Assembly (NCBI GenBank): GCA_032622095.1
Contig: CP136067.1
Span: forward strand, 135,163,990-135,227,989
Origin: Siphonodentalium dalli
Taxonomy: Eukaryota > Mollusca > Scaphopoda > Gadilida > Siphonodentaliidae
DNA: 64,000 nucleotides
Reading direction: 5' to 3'
Notes under the pieces: model-generated
The model's input: only the letters and a program-made list of their open reading frames with translations
What the model was told of the DNA's origin: nothing
The model's database searches: none
Shown: positions 39,102 to 50,599 of the stretch, piece after piece
Layout of the letters: each line of letters opens with the position of its first letter
How positions within the stretch are numbered: position 1 is the stretch's first letter
Position numbers and translations under genes: made by a program

Positions 39102-39500
39102 GGGGGGGGGGGGGGGGGTCGGAAAAAAATTAAGAATACAAGGACCGGGTGGGTGGGTGTCCCCGAGCCCGGAATGCAGATTTTTTCTGATGTCATGCAA
39201 TTTTTTTCCAAAATCATTTCTAAGACAAATTACAGCTTCAAAATGAATTGAAACAATCAGATTCATATAGTAGTGCATGCTATAGCCTTATACAAGTGAG
39301 GGGGGCTCTATATTTAATTTTTTTGTCCACAATTTCTCCCTTAAACCATGGGGTGGGTCCGGTTTTGGTCGAGGAAAAAAAATCCATTCTCATCTTTTCT
39401 CATAGTTTATCCGGGGAGGGGGGGGGGGTCGCACAAAAGTTTTATCATACAGGGCCGGGGGGGGGGGGGGGGGGGGGGGGGGTCCGAAGAGTCCCAAAAA
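39100..39500 (+). repeat. G-run cluster
   Basis: G runs of about 18, 11 and more than 25 bases (39101-39118, 39416-39428, 39456-39482) lie between AAAAA-rich words. Short reading frames here are compositional. 39500-40250 holds nothing I recognise. Confidence 0.7.
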
Positions 39501-40256
39501 AATGAGTTTGTGCAAATTTTTTTCTATTCACATTTTTGCCCTTGTTTTAAGTTGTTTTCAAATATATTCATTAATAATTGTGTTCTAAGGCAGGTTATGG
39601 CCTTTACAGACACTTAGGAACAGGGTAGGTATACGATATAAGTAATACAGGGGTGAGTGCATCTCAGAGGCCTGAACAAACTTGTTTGTGCAAATGTTTT
39701 TCAACCCACATTATGGACATTGTTTTAAGTTGTTTTCACTAATAAATGTTTTCTAACATAGATTATGACCTTAACCAACACTTAAGAAGAACATATGTAG
39801 GTATAAGATAAAGCACTCTCTGGTGCCAAATAAAAGTGATGAATGAATAGGAGTGCTGGTTTGCATTTCACCTCAAATTAATATTGAATAGTGCCTGATA
39901 GTGCTGGCATTTTCACTCTGGCATGTCTAATGACCAAATAATACTAGTGCTGCAGAGTGCTGGCTAACAAAATACCTCAAATTAAAAAATAAACATGCCA
40001 GCCTGTTTATTTGGCTTTAAAGAGTGATACTTATATACTATATAACTGTCATTGCAGGTATGGCTATAAGGTGTTCTGATATGATGGTTGGTGGCACCTT
40101 TTTGGGAACAACAGTGAAGAAGTCATTAATTAGTAACTGGACTATTTATGTAAAAATTAAACATAATGTTGGCTTATTGGCACTATAAATATTACCTCAC
40201 AATATCTGTGCATACTGTAGAATAAAACACTTTTTATTTCAAAATGTATTTTTCAA

Positions 40257-40382
40257 TGCCATTCATCGGAAAGCTCTGAGAGCTTTCCCATGAATGTCAA
40301 CAAGCCATATTTCCGACTAAATCCTGAAAAATGACCCATAATTCTGCTGTGGGTATGGAGTTGATTATTTAGGGCATTACTG
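40257..40382 (-). mobile_element. MITE family A, right arm (A9)
   Basis: GCCATTCATCGGAAAGCTCT and then the full right arm, ending AGGGCATTACTG. The left arm is lost beyond the centre. Confidence 0.72.
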
Positions 40383-40458
40383 TGTATTGTTTGCTACCAC
40401 ATGTGTTATACATATAATATTAATATAAACTATTATCCATATGATTGTTTTCTCTCTC

Positions 40459-40624
40459 TTAACCCTTTCATGATGGGATTTAATTAAGATCATTAAGATC
40501 CTGTGCCAATGCATTCTCTTATATATGCGAGTCTCCCATAGCGAACCTAAGAATATATACTCGTAATATATAAGAGAATGCACTGGCACAGGGTTTTAGC
40601 AAAATTTCAGGAAGCTCCAGTCCA
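40459..40624. mobile_element. TTAA-type hairpin element, right end lost (C6)
   Basis: It starts TTAACCCTTTCATGATGGGA and has one hairpin (CAATGCATTCTCTTATATAT ... ATATAAGAGAATGCACTGG). It then has GCAAAATTTCAGGAAGCTCC, after which the terminal AAGGGTTAA is missing. Confidence 0.7.
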
Positions 40625-40904
40625 GTGGCCTCCAACTTTACTGGTATTCTCTCTCTTAATTTGAGAGTATGGCCTCCCTGCCTCCACATTTACTTTTACT
40701 GGTACATGTGTTTCAGATGCTATTAAATGATACACATCACCCCTATCCCCATTCCAAATATCTATTGTGGACATCAGATATGTTCTATATAGTCTCCGTA
40801 ATTAAAATTAATTGATTGAGTGAGTGGGTGTTTTATGGAAAAAATGTATCTGCTCATAGATATGAATTGTTCACTTACTTACTGTGATAATATCAGCAGG
40901 TGTG

Positions 40905-41530
40905 TGGTGAATATTTAGAATGTCTTGGGAGGGGGACACCCGACAACACCCTTTGTTTGACCTTAATCTGTATATGTCCGAGAAATGGCCCTGGGTGCCC
41001 TGATTGAACCCCTCTGGACGGCTGCCATTTTGGATTGGTGTGGGTGAATATTTAGAATGTCTTGAGGGTGGGGGGCACGAACCCCAAAACATCCTTTGTT
41101 TGACCTAAATCGGTCAAGGGGCCGAGAAATGGCATGGGTACCCTATATGAACTCCTTTGGATGATGGCCATTGGATCCGGTGTGGGGTGAATATTTAAAA
41201 TGTCTTGGGGGGGGGCACCCTACAACACCCTTTGTTTGACCTAAATTGGTCAAGGGCCCGAAAAATGGCATGGGTGTCCTACTTTAAACCCTCTGGATGG
41301 CGGCCATTTTTTATCAGGGTGGTGTCAATATTTATATGTCTTGGGGGGGGGGGGGCACCCAATAACACCCTTTCTTTGACCTAAATCAGTCAAATGGGCC
41401 AATAAATGGCATGTATGCCTTATTTGAACCCATCTGTCCATGGCCGTTTTGAACCGGGTGTGGTGTGTGAAGTATGTGGAAAGAGTGTCTTGGGAGGCCA
41501 GCCTACAACACCCTTTATTTTAGCGAAATA
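40905..41530 (+). repeat. Tandem ~140-bp repeat, five units
   Basis: TGAATATTTAGAATGTCTTG or variants recur near 40908, 41043, 41186, 41324 and 41465, each followed by a G-rich stretch and ACACCCTTTGTTTGACC. The small minus-strand frames arise from it. Confidence 0.85.
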
Positions 41531-42049
41531 TGAAGAAAAAAACGAATAAGGAATGGAAGTTACTTTCTTTTCTGGACGATTAAAGGTTTGACCTAGAATA
41601 CATTTGGACTAAGTTGGTATTTATTCCATTTTGAAAAGGAATATATCCTCTATAACCAAAATCCGCGTTGAGCAAAATGTATTACAGAGATTTTATAAAT
41701 GCCCATTTTCCGTCCTTGGGAATTAGGATTTTGTACAATAGCCTCATCGGCGACACGAGAACGACTTACTCCTCATTCGATGATATATACCAGTTCGTGG
41801 GGAAACTGAAGTATGGGAGCGAATAGTGTGACACGGGCAGAAAATAATGCAATCGCGTCATGAAGTGGCTGTCAAAATGGCCGCAACCATAAAATAAACT
41901 CAGTTGGCGAAGAGGAGCCTTATATTTTACGTGCATATAACGCGTCAGGACAGTTAAGCCCCTATACGTAGGTTCGATCGGAACAGATGCTTACCTCTCC
42001 GGGGCCCCCAACACACCAGAGCAACCCTCATCTATCGAATCAAGAAAAC
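41531..42049. other. Intergenic, no feature recognised
   Basis: Unique sequence. A short stretch near 41990-42050 (ACAACC/GCAACCCTCATCTAT) is shared with about 43415-43470. No gene supported. Confidence 0.4.
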
Positions 42050-42350
42050 TTGAAATAGTTTGTCTGTCATTTGCAGAATCAGGTCCCCAGAGGGTGAATT
42101 TAGTGATGTTATTACTCATGGCGGGCTAACATAAAAATGCACCGTCCGTGGGACCTCATTGACAGACATATATAGTATAGTTGAGAAGTATCTACATGTA
42201 TATTATCAAATTAACATTATATATAGTTGGTTACTTTTCCCCCCTCTTTTCAGTTTCTATATCCCATAATTTGCAGAAGATAAAATGCATAATTGAGGTG
42301 ACTAATAGGCGAACCTCATTCTACAAATGACAGACACACTATTTCAAGAC
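42050..42350. mobile_element. MITE family B, copy B7
   Basis: Outer arms CTTGAAATAGTTTGTCTGTC and GACAGACACACTATTTCAAG. The interior has GAAGTATCTACATGTATATT and TTTGCAGAAGATAAAATGC. One arm hairpin is degraded. Confidence 0.8.
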
Positions 42351-42905
42351 TTGCGAGTCAACCAGTATAAATATCAACCCACATACGTGTGCATGGTGTA
42401 TGTTCTCATTGGCTATCCATCTACTATTAAGCTTTTGATAGTGCATGTCGGCGAACAAAATGGCAACACCAGATGAGTGAGAAGTATAATATTTGACATC
42501 AGGTATATGGTTATATAGAGCGGTTCCACCTTGAATGTCGCCGCTGTTATAGATGCGCACGTGACCTCTGATGAGAATAGAGCATTATATGGTACGTTCA
42601 TACACTAGCAAAATTGCCAGGTATTCTTTTGCAGGCAATCGGTGTAGAAAGCTACAATTTAACTGTCAGAAACCGAATGCCAAAATGCTTATGAAATTCA
42701 CCTGCACCACGGCTAACTATATATTAGAGATACAACTATGTAGTTTCACTAGCTATCGAAATTTAGCTGTAAATATGAAATTATCTCGCATGAATCAATC
42801 ATACAGGTATTATAAATCAATGTGTTAGTAGCGCCGTTACATATAGAACTACCGAAGTTTTACTTCTCCTGTCGTTAGCATTGGTAAATATGCATTGTTT
42901 TTTTT
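42351..42905. other. Intergenic, no feature recognised
   Basis: Open frames on both strands lack recognisable domains. No repeat family identified. Confidence 0.4.
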
Positions 42906-42906
42906 A

Positions 42907-42982
42907 CCCTGTGCCAATGCATTCTCTTATATATGCGAGTCGACCATAGGTCGCCTCGCATATATAAGAGAATGCATTGGCC
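42907..42982. mobile_element. Solo hairpin module (C7)
   Basis: CCTGTGCCAATGCATTCTCT to GAATGCATTGGCCTAA, with arms of 33 bases and one mismatch around ATA. No TTAA ends or partner hairpin nearby, so this is an isolated module. Confidence 0.8.
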
Positions 42983-42989
42983 TAACAAT

Positions 42990-43858
42990 TTTTTATCATT
43001 TTTTTTAAATAAATGTTTCTTACAATTTTTAGGACATAAAATAAAAACATCCATTACCCTGCAGAGAGCCCCTCGCATATTGCATGTTCAAAAATTGCCC
43101 TTCATATTCTGGCACCATATATTTTTCAATGGAAACATGCCTGCAAAAAAATGTATTGCAAACTTGCAATAATACATCTATATTAGTCCCAGCTTATATA
43201 TAGTCCCATAGCTTCAGGGCAGTTATGCGCCTCTAGTTTTATGTTGTCACATAAGCCATGTTGCCAAAAGACAATTTCAAAAGTCTATAGATCGTCTTGC
43301 GATGACGTCAATCATACTTCCGAATTCATGACGGCCGTCCCTGTCGATTTCGTGAACCGATTTGCATAACTTACTCATTATAGGCTGCTGGAGAGCAATG
43401 TTTTTAATCGATGGGAACTGATGCACCTCCCCCGGGCACGCGACATGTATGAACAACCCTCATCTATACGCTGAAAATTTAGTACCGGATTGTCCATTTG
43501 TTAATGGTCAAACCTATGCGCACAATTAGGTGCGCCGAGTTAATCGGTAGAAAGACATGTATCAAAGCCGTTACGTGAAACGATTCCTGTGGCTCCAAGA
43601 AAGTTAAAAATAGAAACTATCATCTTCCTCCCACAACTGATAGGTACTAATTTCTCCCTGGGTAACGGCTCAGTCGACACGCCACAGTACCCGACATCAC
43701 TCATCTACCCGAATATACATCGAGTATCCGCGAAACTCGACACAGTGTGCGGTGACACTCAACAGCCGCTAAACATAAAGCGGGTAGATTCAGAGAAACT
43801 ATACCGGTAGATTCACAGAAGCTAGCTTACCTGCAGGGAATCATTGCATTCTTTTCAG
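42990..43858. other. Intergenic or 5' flank of the candidate exon
   Basis: No repeat family seen. If 43859-43917 is real, its untranslated first exon and promoter would lie here; I cannot place them. Confidence 0.4.
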
Positions 43859-43917
43859 AATGGTCCGGATTATGTTTTCTATCGTGGTTTTATTGGTGAC
43901 ATTCACAGCAGAGCCAG
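43859..43917 (+). CDS. Candidate first coding exon of a secreted protein (signal peptide)
   Basis: A small interval bounded by CATTCTTTTCAG and the donor GTGAGT starts with ATG one base in. It encodes MVRIMFSIVVLLVTFTAEP, a good signal-peptide pattern: a short basic start, a hydrophobic core and small residues before a cleavage site. It ends in phase 1. I find no following exon that I can recognise, so the product is unknown. The ATG frame stays open past the donor for 91 codons in total. It could be chance. Confidence 0.3.
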
Positions 43918-44013
43918 GTGAGTTTAGAGAAATGTGCAGGGACGTCTTCGTGCATGTGGGGGTTCGATCGTCCACGGGTTGGACGCTATATCACATACAC
44001 CTTGGAATCCGGC

Positions 44014-44412
44014 TTAACCCTTTACCCAACAAACCGGCCAAAACCGGCCAAATAAAGCTTCAACAGCCTAAAATATCTTCGGTCTGTCTCAATAGAACCA
44101 TACAAATATGGATATCATTGGAACCGGCTCCTTGACCACATTGTGATAGTTACAGTTATGCCCTGTGCCAATGCATTCTCTTATATATGCGAGTCGACCA
44201 TAGGTCGCCTCGCATATATAAGAGAATGCATTGGCCTAAAAAAATACTTTTTTAACACTTTTTACCATTTTTTCTTACATTCTTTAACAATTTTATAATT
44301 TTTAATGTGTTAAGCCAATGCATTCTCTTATAAATGCGAGGCGACCTATGGTCGACTCGCATATATAAGAGAATGCATTGGCACAGGGCCGTTCTGTTGG
44401 GTAAAGGGTTAA
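44014..44412. mobile_element. TTAA-flanked element whose arms are hairpins (copy H1)
   Basis: Ends TTAACCCTTTACCCAACA and TGTTGGGTAAAGGGTTAA. Inside, two 70-base hairpin modules face each other around an A/T-rich spacer: CCCTGTGCCAATGCATTCTC...GGCCTAA and its inverse TTAAGCC...GGCACAGGG. Left of them is a 130-base unique segment with CCGGCCAAAACCGGCCAAAT. It is about 98% identical to 61330-61729 by eye, so transposition was recent. Confidence 0.88.
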
Positions 44413-44728
44413 AACATGAACTCCAGGATCCAGTTTAATAATATAACAACAAGGAACACCGGTATACCACGACACATGTATCTCACCCTGTGTATCCCCC
44501 CACCCGTTATAATTTTATTATGAACTACTTTTGGAGAAAACAACATTCTTTGCATGTTAATTTAAACCAATAAGAGGGATATTTTCTTCACCATATTTAG
44601 TTCACTACCCAACAGTGGCGGAGATAATATAAGGACAAACTGGTTACCGTATCACTGGTTACCGTATCACTGCGTATTATCGGAACGAATTGCGTTACTT
44701 CACTAATCTTTAAAATGAGATTAATACT

Positions 44729-45170
44729 TAAATTGTCTAAATATCATGTATTTAGTATCAATTGTCTTAATGGCAATGCATTTAGTATCAGTTGTCTTAA
44801 TATCAATGTTTTTAGTATCAGTTGTCTTAATATCAATGTATTTAGTATCATTTGTCTTAATATCGACATCTTTAGTATCAGTTGTCTTAATATCAATGTA
44901 TTCAGTATCAATTGTCTTATATAAATGTATTTATTATCAATTGTCTTAATATCAATGTTTTAGTAACAGTTGTCTTAATGTAAATGTATTTAGTATCAAT
45001 TATCTTAATGTAAATGTATTTAGTATCACTTGTCTTAATATCAATGTATTGAGTATAAGTTGTCTTAATATCAATGTATTTAGCATCAATTGTCTTATAT
45101 CAATATAGTATACATCGTCTTAATATAAATATATTTGGTATCAATTGATTTAATATCAATGTATTTAGTC
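44729..45170 (+). repeat. 30-bp minisatellite, about 14 units
   Basis: The unit is TATTTAGTATCAATTGTCTT followed by AATATCAATG. Two short plus frames are products of it. Confidence 0.9.
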
Positions 45171-45335
45171 GATTTGGAACGCGCAAGATTCTGATGCTTA
45201 TGTATGAATTGTTCAATTTCGCTGCAAACGGAATCACGTTATGCTGTTAGAAACTGGCGTATACGATGATAGAGCCGCCATACGGCTCCAAACCACCAGG
45301 AATCCGGCGTACTGGTTGGTTTCCTCAGTTTAATT

Positions 45336-45636
45336 TGGTTTATTGTGCATGGTTCATCGTCGTTTCTGCCATATACGGGTGGTTGTATAATACCGCATTA
45401 AGCTGCACAGATGGTTAATTTCTCCAGGAAATAATTCCACTGCACGTAGAAACCACAAACCATTGGAAATCCATTGTACAACTTGCCCAGATGCACGAAT
45501 CAGGTCACATTCCCCTCGCGTGTATATCACAAATCCGTGCTGCATGATCTGGATTAGAACCAGTCAGTTTCGTCATCGCTGGGCGGCTTATGTTGAAATA
45601 ATGCGCCATGAACCCTACCACTGAGCCACCAGGGAC
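45336..45636 (-). mobile_element. tRNA-derived SINE
   Basis: On the minus strand the head is GGTGGCTCAGTGGTAGGG (A box near 45618-45628), followed at 45551-45561 by the B-box-like GGTTCTAATCC. The spacing fits an internal RNA polymerase III promoter. The body shares ACTGCACGTAGAAA with the stretch at 56188-56203. Confidence 0.65.
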
Positions 45637-46515
45637 CATGCGGACGAATCGGAGTTACTATTCGATATGTTGTCGCAAGCTACCGCATACAAACACCATT
45701 TACTTTAGCATTCAATGCGGGTGGAATTGCCCTATATCAATGAATTTCTGGACCGATTGGGATTTCAGCAAAATTAACCTCATTGCTGGGTGGTCCAAAA
45801 CGTATACCCTATAGCAACACCCCTGATCCGTTCGACCTCTTCGGTTAGTCCATAGAATCTATCTTCGATGGAATAAAATTGGTCAGTTCGGATTTCGGCA
45901 AATATTAACCCCATTAAATTAAATAAGTATGTTTATTTGGATCCCGAGAGTAGAACATGTCCAACCGTAGGTGTGTTGGTTTGGAAATTTCTAGCAGTTA
46001 TAGGAATCTTGAGATACCAACGGGAGTGCAATTATTTTTAGTTGGACACCCCCTTCCCGTCGTTCCAACGGAGACGATCTATAGCTGCGTCCCTGGCTAT
46101 AATCATGCATCGAGTTGCTCGGTCCCCCAACACCGTAAATATGACAGTTTGAGAAAAAAATCATATATATATATTTACACACTAAGTGTTGTCATCACTA
46201 AATCCAGCATTCTGATTGGTCGGCGCCCACGTGGCTAGTTGCAGTTATTTCTCGGTGAATGCGTAACGCCTCATAACACCAAGCTAATAACACCATCGAT
46301 ACGTCATTAGGTTTGGAAAGACGAACGCGTAATGTTTTGGGCGCATTTGGACTCGCGCAGGATTGACTTAATACATCATCGGGTTTCAACATGAAGAGAA
46401 ATTGTTCCTATTAACTTTTGCCAAGGGTGCTATTGGGTATTTTGGGCTGATCTTGTCACGATACACTTTTCGATTTAAATATATTTTCAAAAGTGGCTTT
46501 TTCGCTAAATGTATA
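45637..46515. other. Intergenic, no feature recognised
   Basis: Unique sequence with several short open frames that lack domains. Confidence 0.4.
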
Positions 46516-46519
46516 TAAA

Positions 46520-46650
46520 TATAAGGATTAACTGTCATGTGGACTATTTTTATGGAGATGTAACGGTGAGGTAAGTGGACATAACTTGTGTAAAACCCTC
46601 ACCGTTACATCTCCATAAAAACAGTCCACATGACAGTTAATCCTTATATA
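46520..46650. mobile_element. Foldback element
   Basis: AAGGATTAACTGTCATGTGG and ATGGAGATGTAACGGTGAGG pair with CCTCACCGTTACATCTCCAT and CCACATGACAGTTAATCCTT around a 30-base loop. Arms of about 52 bases are nearly perfect. Confidence 0.82.
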
Positions 46651-46844
46651 ACAACATTGCTCTGCTGTGCCAATATCATGTGACTATCCCAGATGGACAC
46701 GACATCATGATTAATATAGCAGGACCACCTGTATATGCACACTACACATGTAATCGATTGAATGCGGTTCGGTTCTACACCCCGTTCTCTGTAGTTATAT
46801 GTCTTTGTAATTGCTTTATTCTCTGATCCAATATATAGTGACCT

Positions 46845-47200
46845 CCCAAACGTTTTCATCGTCACCATCATCATAGTCATCATTGTCATCGTTGTCCTCG
46901 TCGTCGTCGTTGTTGTCGTCGTCGTCGTCATCATCGTCGTCACCAGCATCTTCGTCGTCATTATCATTGAAACAACAACATCATCATCATCGACATAATC
47001 ATCAGTAGCATTAGCTTCATCATCATAATCATCATTAGCTTCATCATCATAATCATCATTAGCTTCATCATCATAATCATCATCATCGTCGTCTTCCTCG
47101 TTAACATATATCATGTGGTCGTCATCATCATCGCTTCATCATCATCATCATCATCATCATCACCATTCACAACAACAACAATAACAACTAAAACAACAAC
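46845..47200 (+). repeat. Trinucleotide (ATC/GTC/TCA) microsatellite
   Basis: Long runs of CATCATCAT and CGTCGTCGT, with repeated AATCATCATTAGCTTC. The acidic minus-strand frame (46644-47114) is a translation of this repeat. Confidence 0.93.
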
Positions 47201-47560
47201 ATTTTCGATGCGCACGAAATTTCTATTCGAACACTGAAAAACGTGTAATTATTTTCTTTTATGGGCGTCAGTGCAAGAGCTTTCACATATTGCATTGTCG
47301 CATGCGGTGTTAAACTGGCCCACACTATTCTGCACCCTACATACATTGTATATAAAAGTGGTATTTGAAGAAGAATTGAGCATTTATTTCAGTCAAACAA
47401 TTACAACGGAATGTTTACAATGATATATAGTGACTACGAGGCTCAAAATTTAATATCTTTTATGTGTTTGATGCCGAATTGTGTATTATACAGCATGGTT
47501 AACAACGCCATGCACCCAACAATAAAAGAAGCGAAAAATATTACGGTGACGCCGATAAAA
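47201..47560. other. Intergenic, unassigned open frame
   Basis: A 76-codon plus frame (47411-47641) starts here and runs into R1 and the next element. It has no known domain and its 3' part is repeat sequence. Confidence 0.4.
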
Positions 47561-47565
47561 GAAAT

Positions 47566-47617
47566 TGAAGATGCATTATCCGAATTAAAGCTCCCAAGTT
47601 ACTATTTCTTTGGCTTC
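47566..47617 (+). repeat. R1 copy, left fragment
   Basis: ATTATCCGAATTAAAGCTCC to TTTCTTTGGCTTC matches 21331-21385. It resumes at 48441 after an insertion. Confidence 0.78.
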
Positions 47618-48440
47618 GGGTGGATACACACATGCATGTAATCTCTGTATCGTATTTTACATGGCCACACCGATAATTGACAACATTAATCACCTGAGAG
47701 CGAGCGGTTCATTGTTAACAGGCCAGACAAGTGAGTACTCATAAGCGAAGTCAAACTATCTGCTATCAGGACATTTAAGGCCAGTCCAAAACATGTCTTC
47801 TCTTACGGATGTGGAAAATTAGTTAAGTCTGTGTGATATCTGGCATTTTATTAATGCACATCACCAGAAGCGACACATCTGGTGTATACAGGCTTGATAT
47901 AGAACATTTTCGACCATGATGCTTGCTTAGCGTGGGGTTTCGAAAGCTTCAAATCGATAAGGGACTTAGTTGAATGTATCGGTCGGAATAATCTGGTCAA
48001 GAAGGTATAATATATGTTTTACTTAAATAGCTCAGAGTTAGTCTGGTAACTTTCTGGATCATATATAGCCCCTAGTCGGGGGGTCATATATAGCCCCTGC
48101 GTCCAGGAAATCCTGATAATATTGCCCCCATGTTGGGGATCATAGCCCCTGCGTTGGGGAAATCCTGGGGCCATCATCGGTATAAATATCAAGAGAAGAC
48201 TGACAATGACTTAAACAGAAAGTCCAACATTTGGGTTATCGCGCGAACAATTATTTTAAGCGGCCTGACGACTTGGTTCAGTCAACGGTTCTCTGCACGC
48301 TCAGAGCTTGGCTCACTGTGGTCAAACATAGCCGCAATGATTGGGTTGTCAACGGACACATATTACATGGTCTGTATGATCCATGTAAAACTCCAAATAC
48401 ACGATAATACAGAGGATTACATGCATGTGTGTATCCACCC
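47618..48440. mobile_element. 823-bp insertion in R1 with inverted ends and 3-bp duplication
   Basis: Ends GGGTGGATACACACATGCAT and ATGCATGTGTGTATCCACCC, about 26 bases inverted. TTC flanks it on both sides (47615-47617 and 48441-48443). The uninterrupted site GGCTTCTGGGG is seen on the minus strand near 160-175. A 3-bp duplication occurs in PIF/Harbinger and CACTA groups, but I cannot assign it. No transposase. Confidence 0.82.
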
Positions 48441-48800
48441 TTCTGGGGTAAAAGATATTTGATTCGAGTCGAGGAACCCACCCATCAAAGCTCAGAGTGA
48501 TCAGATATCGATTTTTGAAGTTTGTTATTTCTCGAGACGTGCATTTGTGGCCCAGAAAAGAGTTCTTGGACAAAATTGCGGATGAAGATCGATGACTCTA
48601 AAATCAAGTGGTAATACGGCCACATTTCGTTGAACAAAATGTTGATAAATAACAAGTTTGTGAAATTTGATACCATCGTAGAGTGTGGTTAGCATTATTA
48701 TGTTGTATTAATCGATTTCTGATAACTATATTGTTTTTTTTGAAGAAATGTTGTTGCTGTATCTTGATGATATGGGGACCGTCTGATCAGATTGAGTACA
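48441..48800 (+). repeat. R1 copy, right fragment
   Basis: TTCTGGGGTAAAAGATATTT to GGGGACCGTCTGATCAG, continuing the fragment at 47566-47617. Confidence 0.8.
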
Positions 48801-48987
48801 ATTAATGACACTTTTCCAGTGTTCGAATGAATTTCGCAGAGGTGCAAGCTCATATGTACTTCTGTGCGACAGTGTTAATTGTCATGACAACACTGCATCT
48901 ACACGCGCAATTTATATCGATAACGATGTGACAATATCTGGCCTAATCGATAATGGAGAAATAAAAGAATTACGTTGAAATACAGTA

Positions 48988-49461
48988 CCAGTCAAAAGAA
49001 GTGGTATATTATAAGCGTTCTATTTTCGCGCCCAATATCGCAATAATATTGCAAGTGGAAACGCTTAAAAAGCGCGCCGCTTGCGATGTTATTGCACTAT
49101 TTTACGCTTATAAGATCGAAATATTTCGCGATTAATATTGCGACATTTTGCGCTCAAAATTGTGAAATTTAAAGCAAATTATTGCTTCTTCTATATTGTG
49201 TATTGCATAAATAGAGACAATGTTTTAGATGTGTAAATAATTATAGTTGTAAATGCTATATGTGTACACTATATGCACAGTATATATATCTAATATAAAT
49301 ATAACACTATCGGGTCTGTATGAAATTTTGCGCGCTTAATATCACAATATTTTGCGCTCGATATCGATTTTTGGTATTGCGCTATAATCGCGCCTTTTTC
49401 GAAATTAAGCGCGCTCATATCACAATAAGGCGCGCCTCAATACACCACTTCTTATGACTGG
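48988..49461. mobile_element. TA-flanked MITE with GCGC-rich interior
   Basis: TA|CCAGTCA at the left and TGACTGG|TA at the right, extended by AAGAAGTGGTATATT / AATACACCACTTCTT. The interior is dense in GCGC words and AATATCGCAATA-like subrepeats. The TA duplication fits Tc1/mariner-type mobilisation. Confidence 0.82.
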
Positions 49462-50000
49462 TACGACCCATTTTGTGTTGAATATCGGCAGCGTTGAAAA
49501 AATTCACACCGAGAACGCGGGGACATATAACAATTCCGAGAACGGGACGTACAGTATAACACCGAACCTCATTCAATCGATTACATGCGTGACATACTTG
49601 ATAATATAAACATGTATACATATGCACAATCATTATTATAATAATATTGCTGTGAATTTTGTGGGATGTGGCGTGTAACTTCTTTAGCGTGTGTTTTATC
49701 ATAAGATAATGAACGGTAAAGCAACATACATTTTCGTTTGAGCGCTGAAGTATATATAATACCGGCACTAACTATTCTCAAAGACTATCATTTGCACCGC
49801 GGGTTTGATATACGACCACTGCCCCCAGTCTTCAATCAACATCAAACGAAATGTATTTCGAACGTAAGTATAATGAGACTTGGACTAATAGTTACATTTT
49901 TCTTGGTGTATAACTTCTCGTTGGCCTGAAGAACGAAGAAACAGACCCACTCAAGCATAGGCATGTAGTACGCAAGAAATTTACACGCAACAGATTAAAG
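49462..50000. other. Intergenic, no feature recognised
   Basis: Unique sequence without a supported gene. Confidence 0.4.
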
Positions 50001-50360
50001 ACATGTCATATTATGGACTTGTTCCGGTGCGTGAAACTTATAAGTTAGAACTCAGGCGCTATGCCAACCTGAGGAATGTATATATCACTATACTAACATC
50101 GCCGAAAATATAAAAAAAATCGACCATATACCACTCCATGGTAAACATCGTCTGAACTATACGCTCAAGTTGTAAATATTTACATGAGATTCGGGACGCA
50201 AGTATGGCGATAAACTAACGCAAACGATTTCGACATCGAGAGTTATTGCATTTAATTAATACATATGAATGACGATGTGTGTACTCAGTTTGGATTAATA
50301 TTCGTAAAGATAATAACTTTGAGCAAGATTATTCTTTAAAGAAAGCAGGCGCGGATAATT
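50000..50360 (-). repeat. Dispersed repeat R2, minus copy
   Basis: GACTTGTTCCGGTGCGTGAA, TAACATCGCCGAAAAT and GATTTCGACATCGAGAGTTA match the reverse of 51780-52160. Confidence 0.8.
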
Positions 50361-50599
50361 CGATATAATTATATAAATATAGAGGGTATCGAATTGATGG
50401 GTTATATACCAATTGCCAAAAGGACTCCTTGACTTCCGTCCGCACTTCTCCCTTCAGTTATAAAAGTATACACTGGAATTGTCTAGCATTCGTTTGGCTC
50501 AGAACATGGATGTTCATTATTGCTCAATGTGCGTAAACAAATTCTTAATTATTATCGAAATGGCCATGTATCGGTAGGAATGTCACATTGAGATGTCCC

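Noticed and set aside
46644-47114. Acidic minus-strand frame rich in Asp and Thr
   Set aside because: It is a trinucleotide repeat read in two frames, without a domain.
47411-47641. 76-codon plus frame as a possible small gene
   Set aside because: Its last third is R1 repeat plus the start of an inserted element, and no domain is recognisable.
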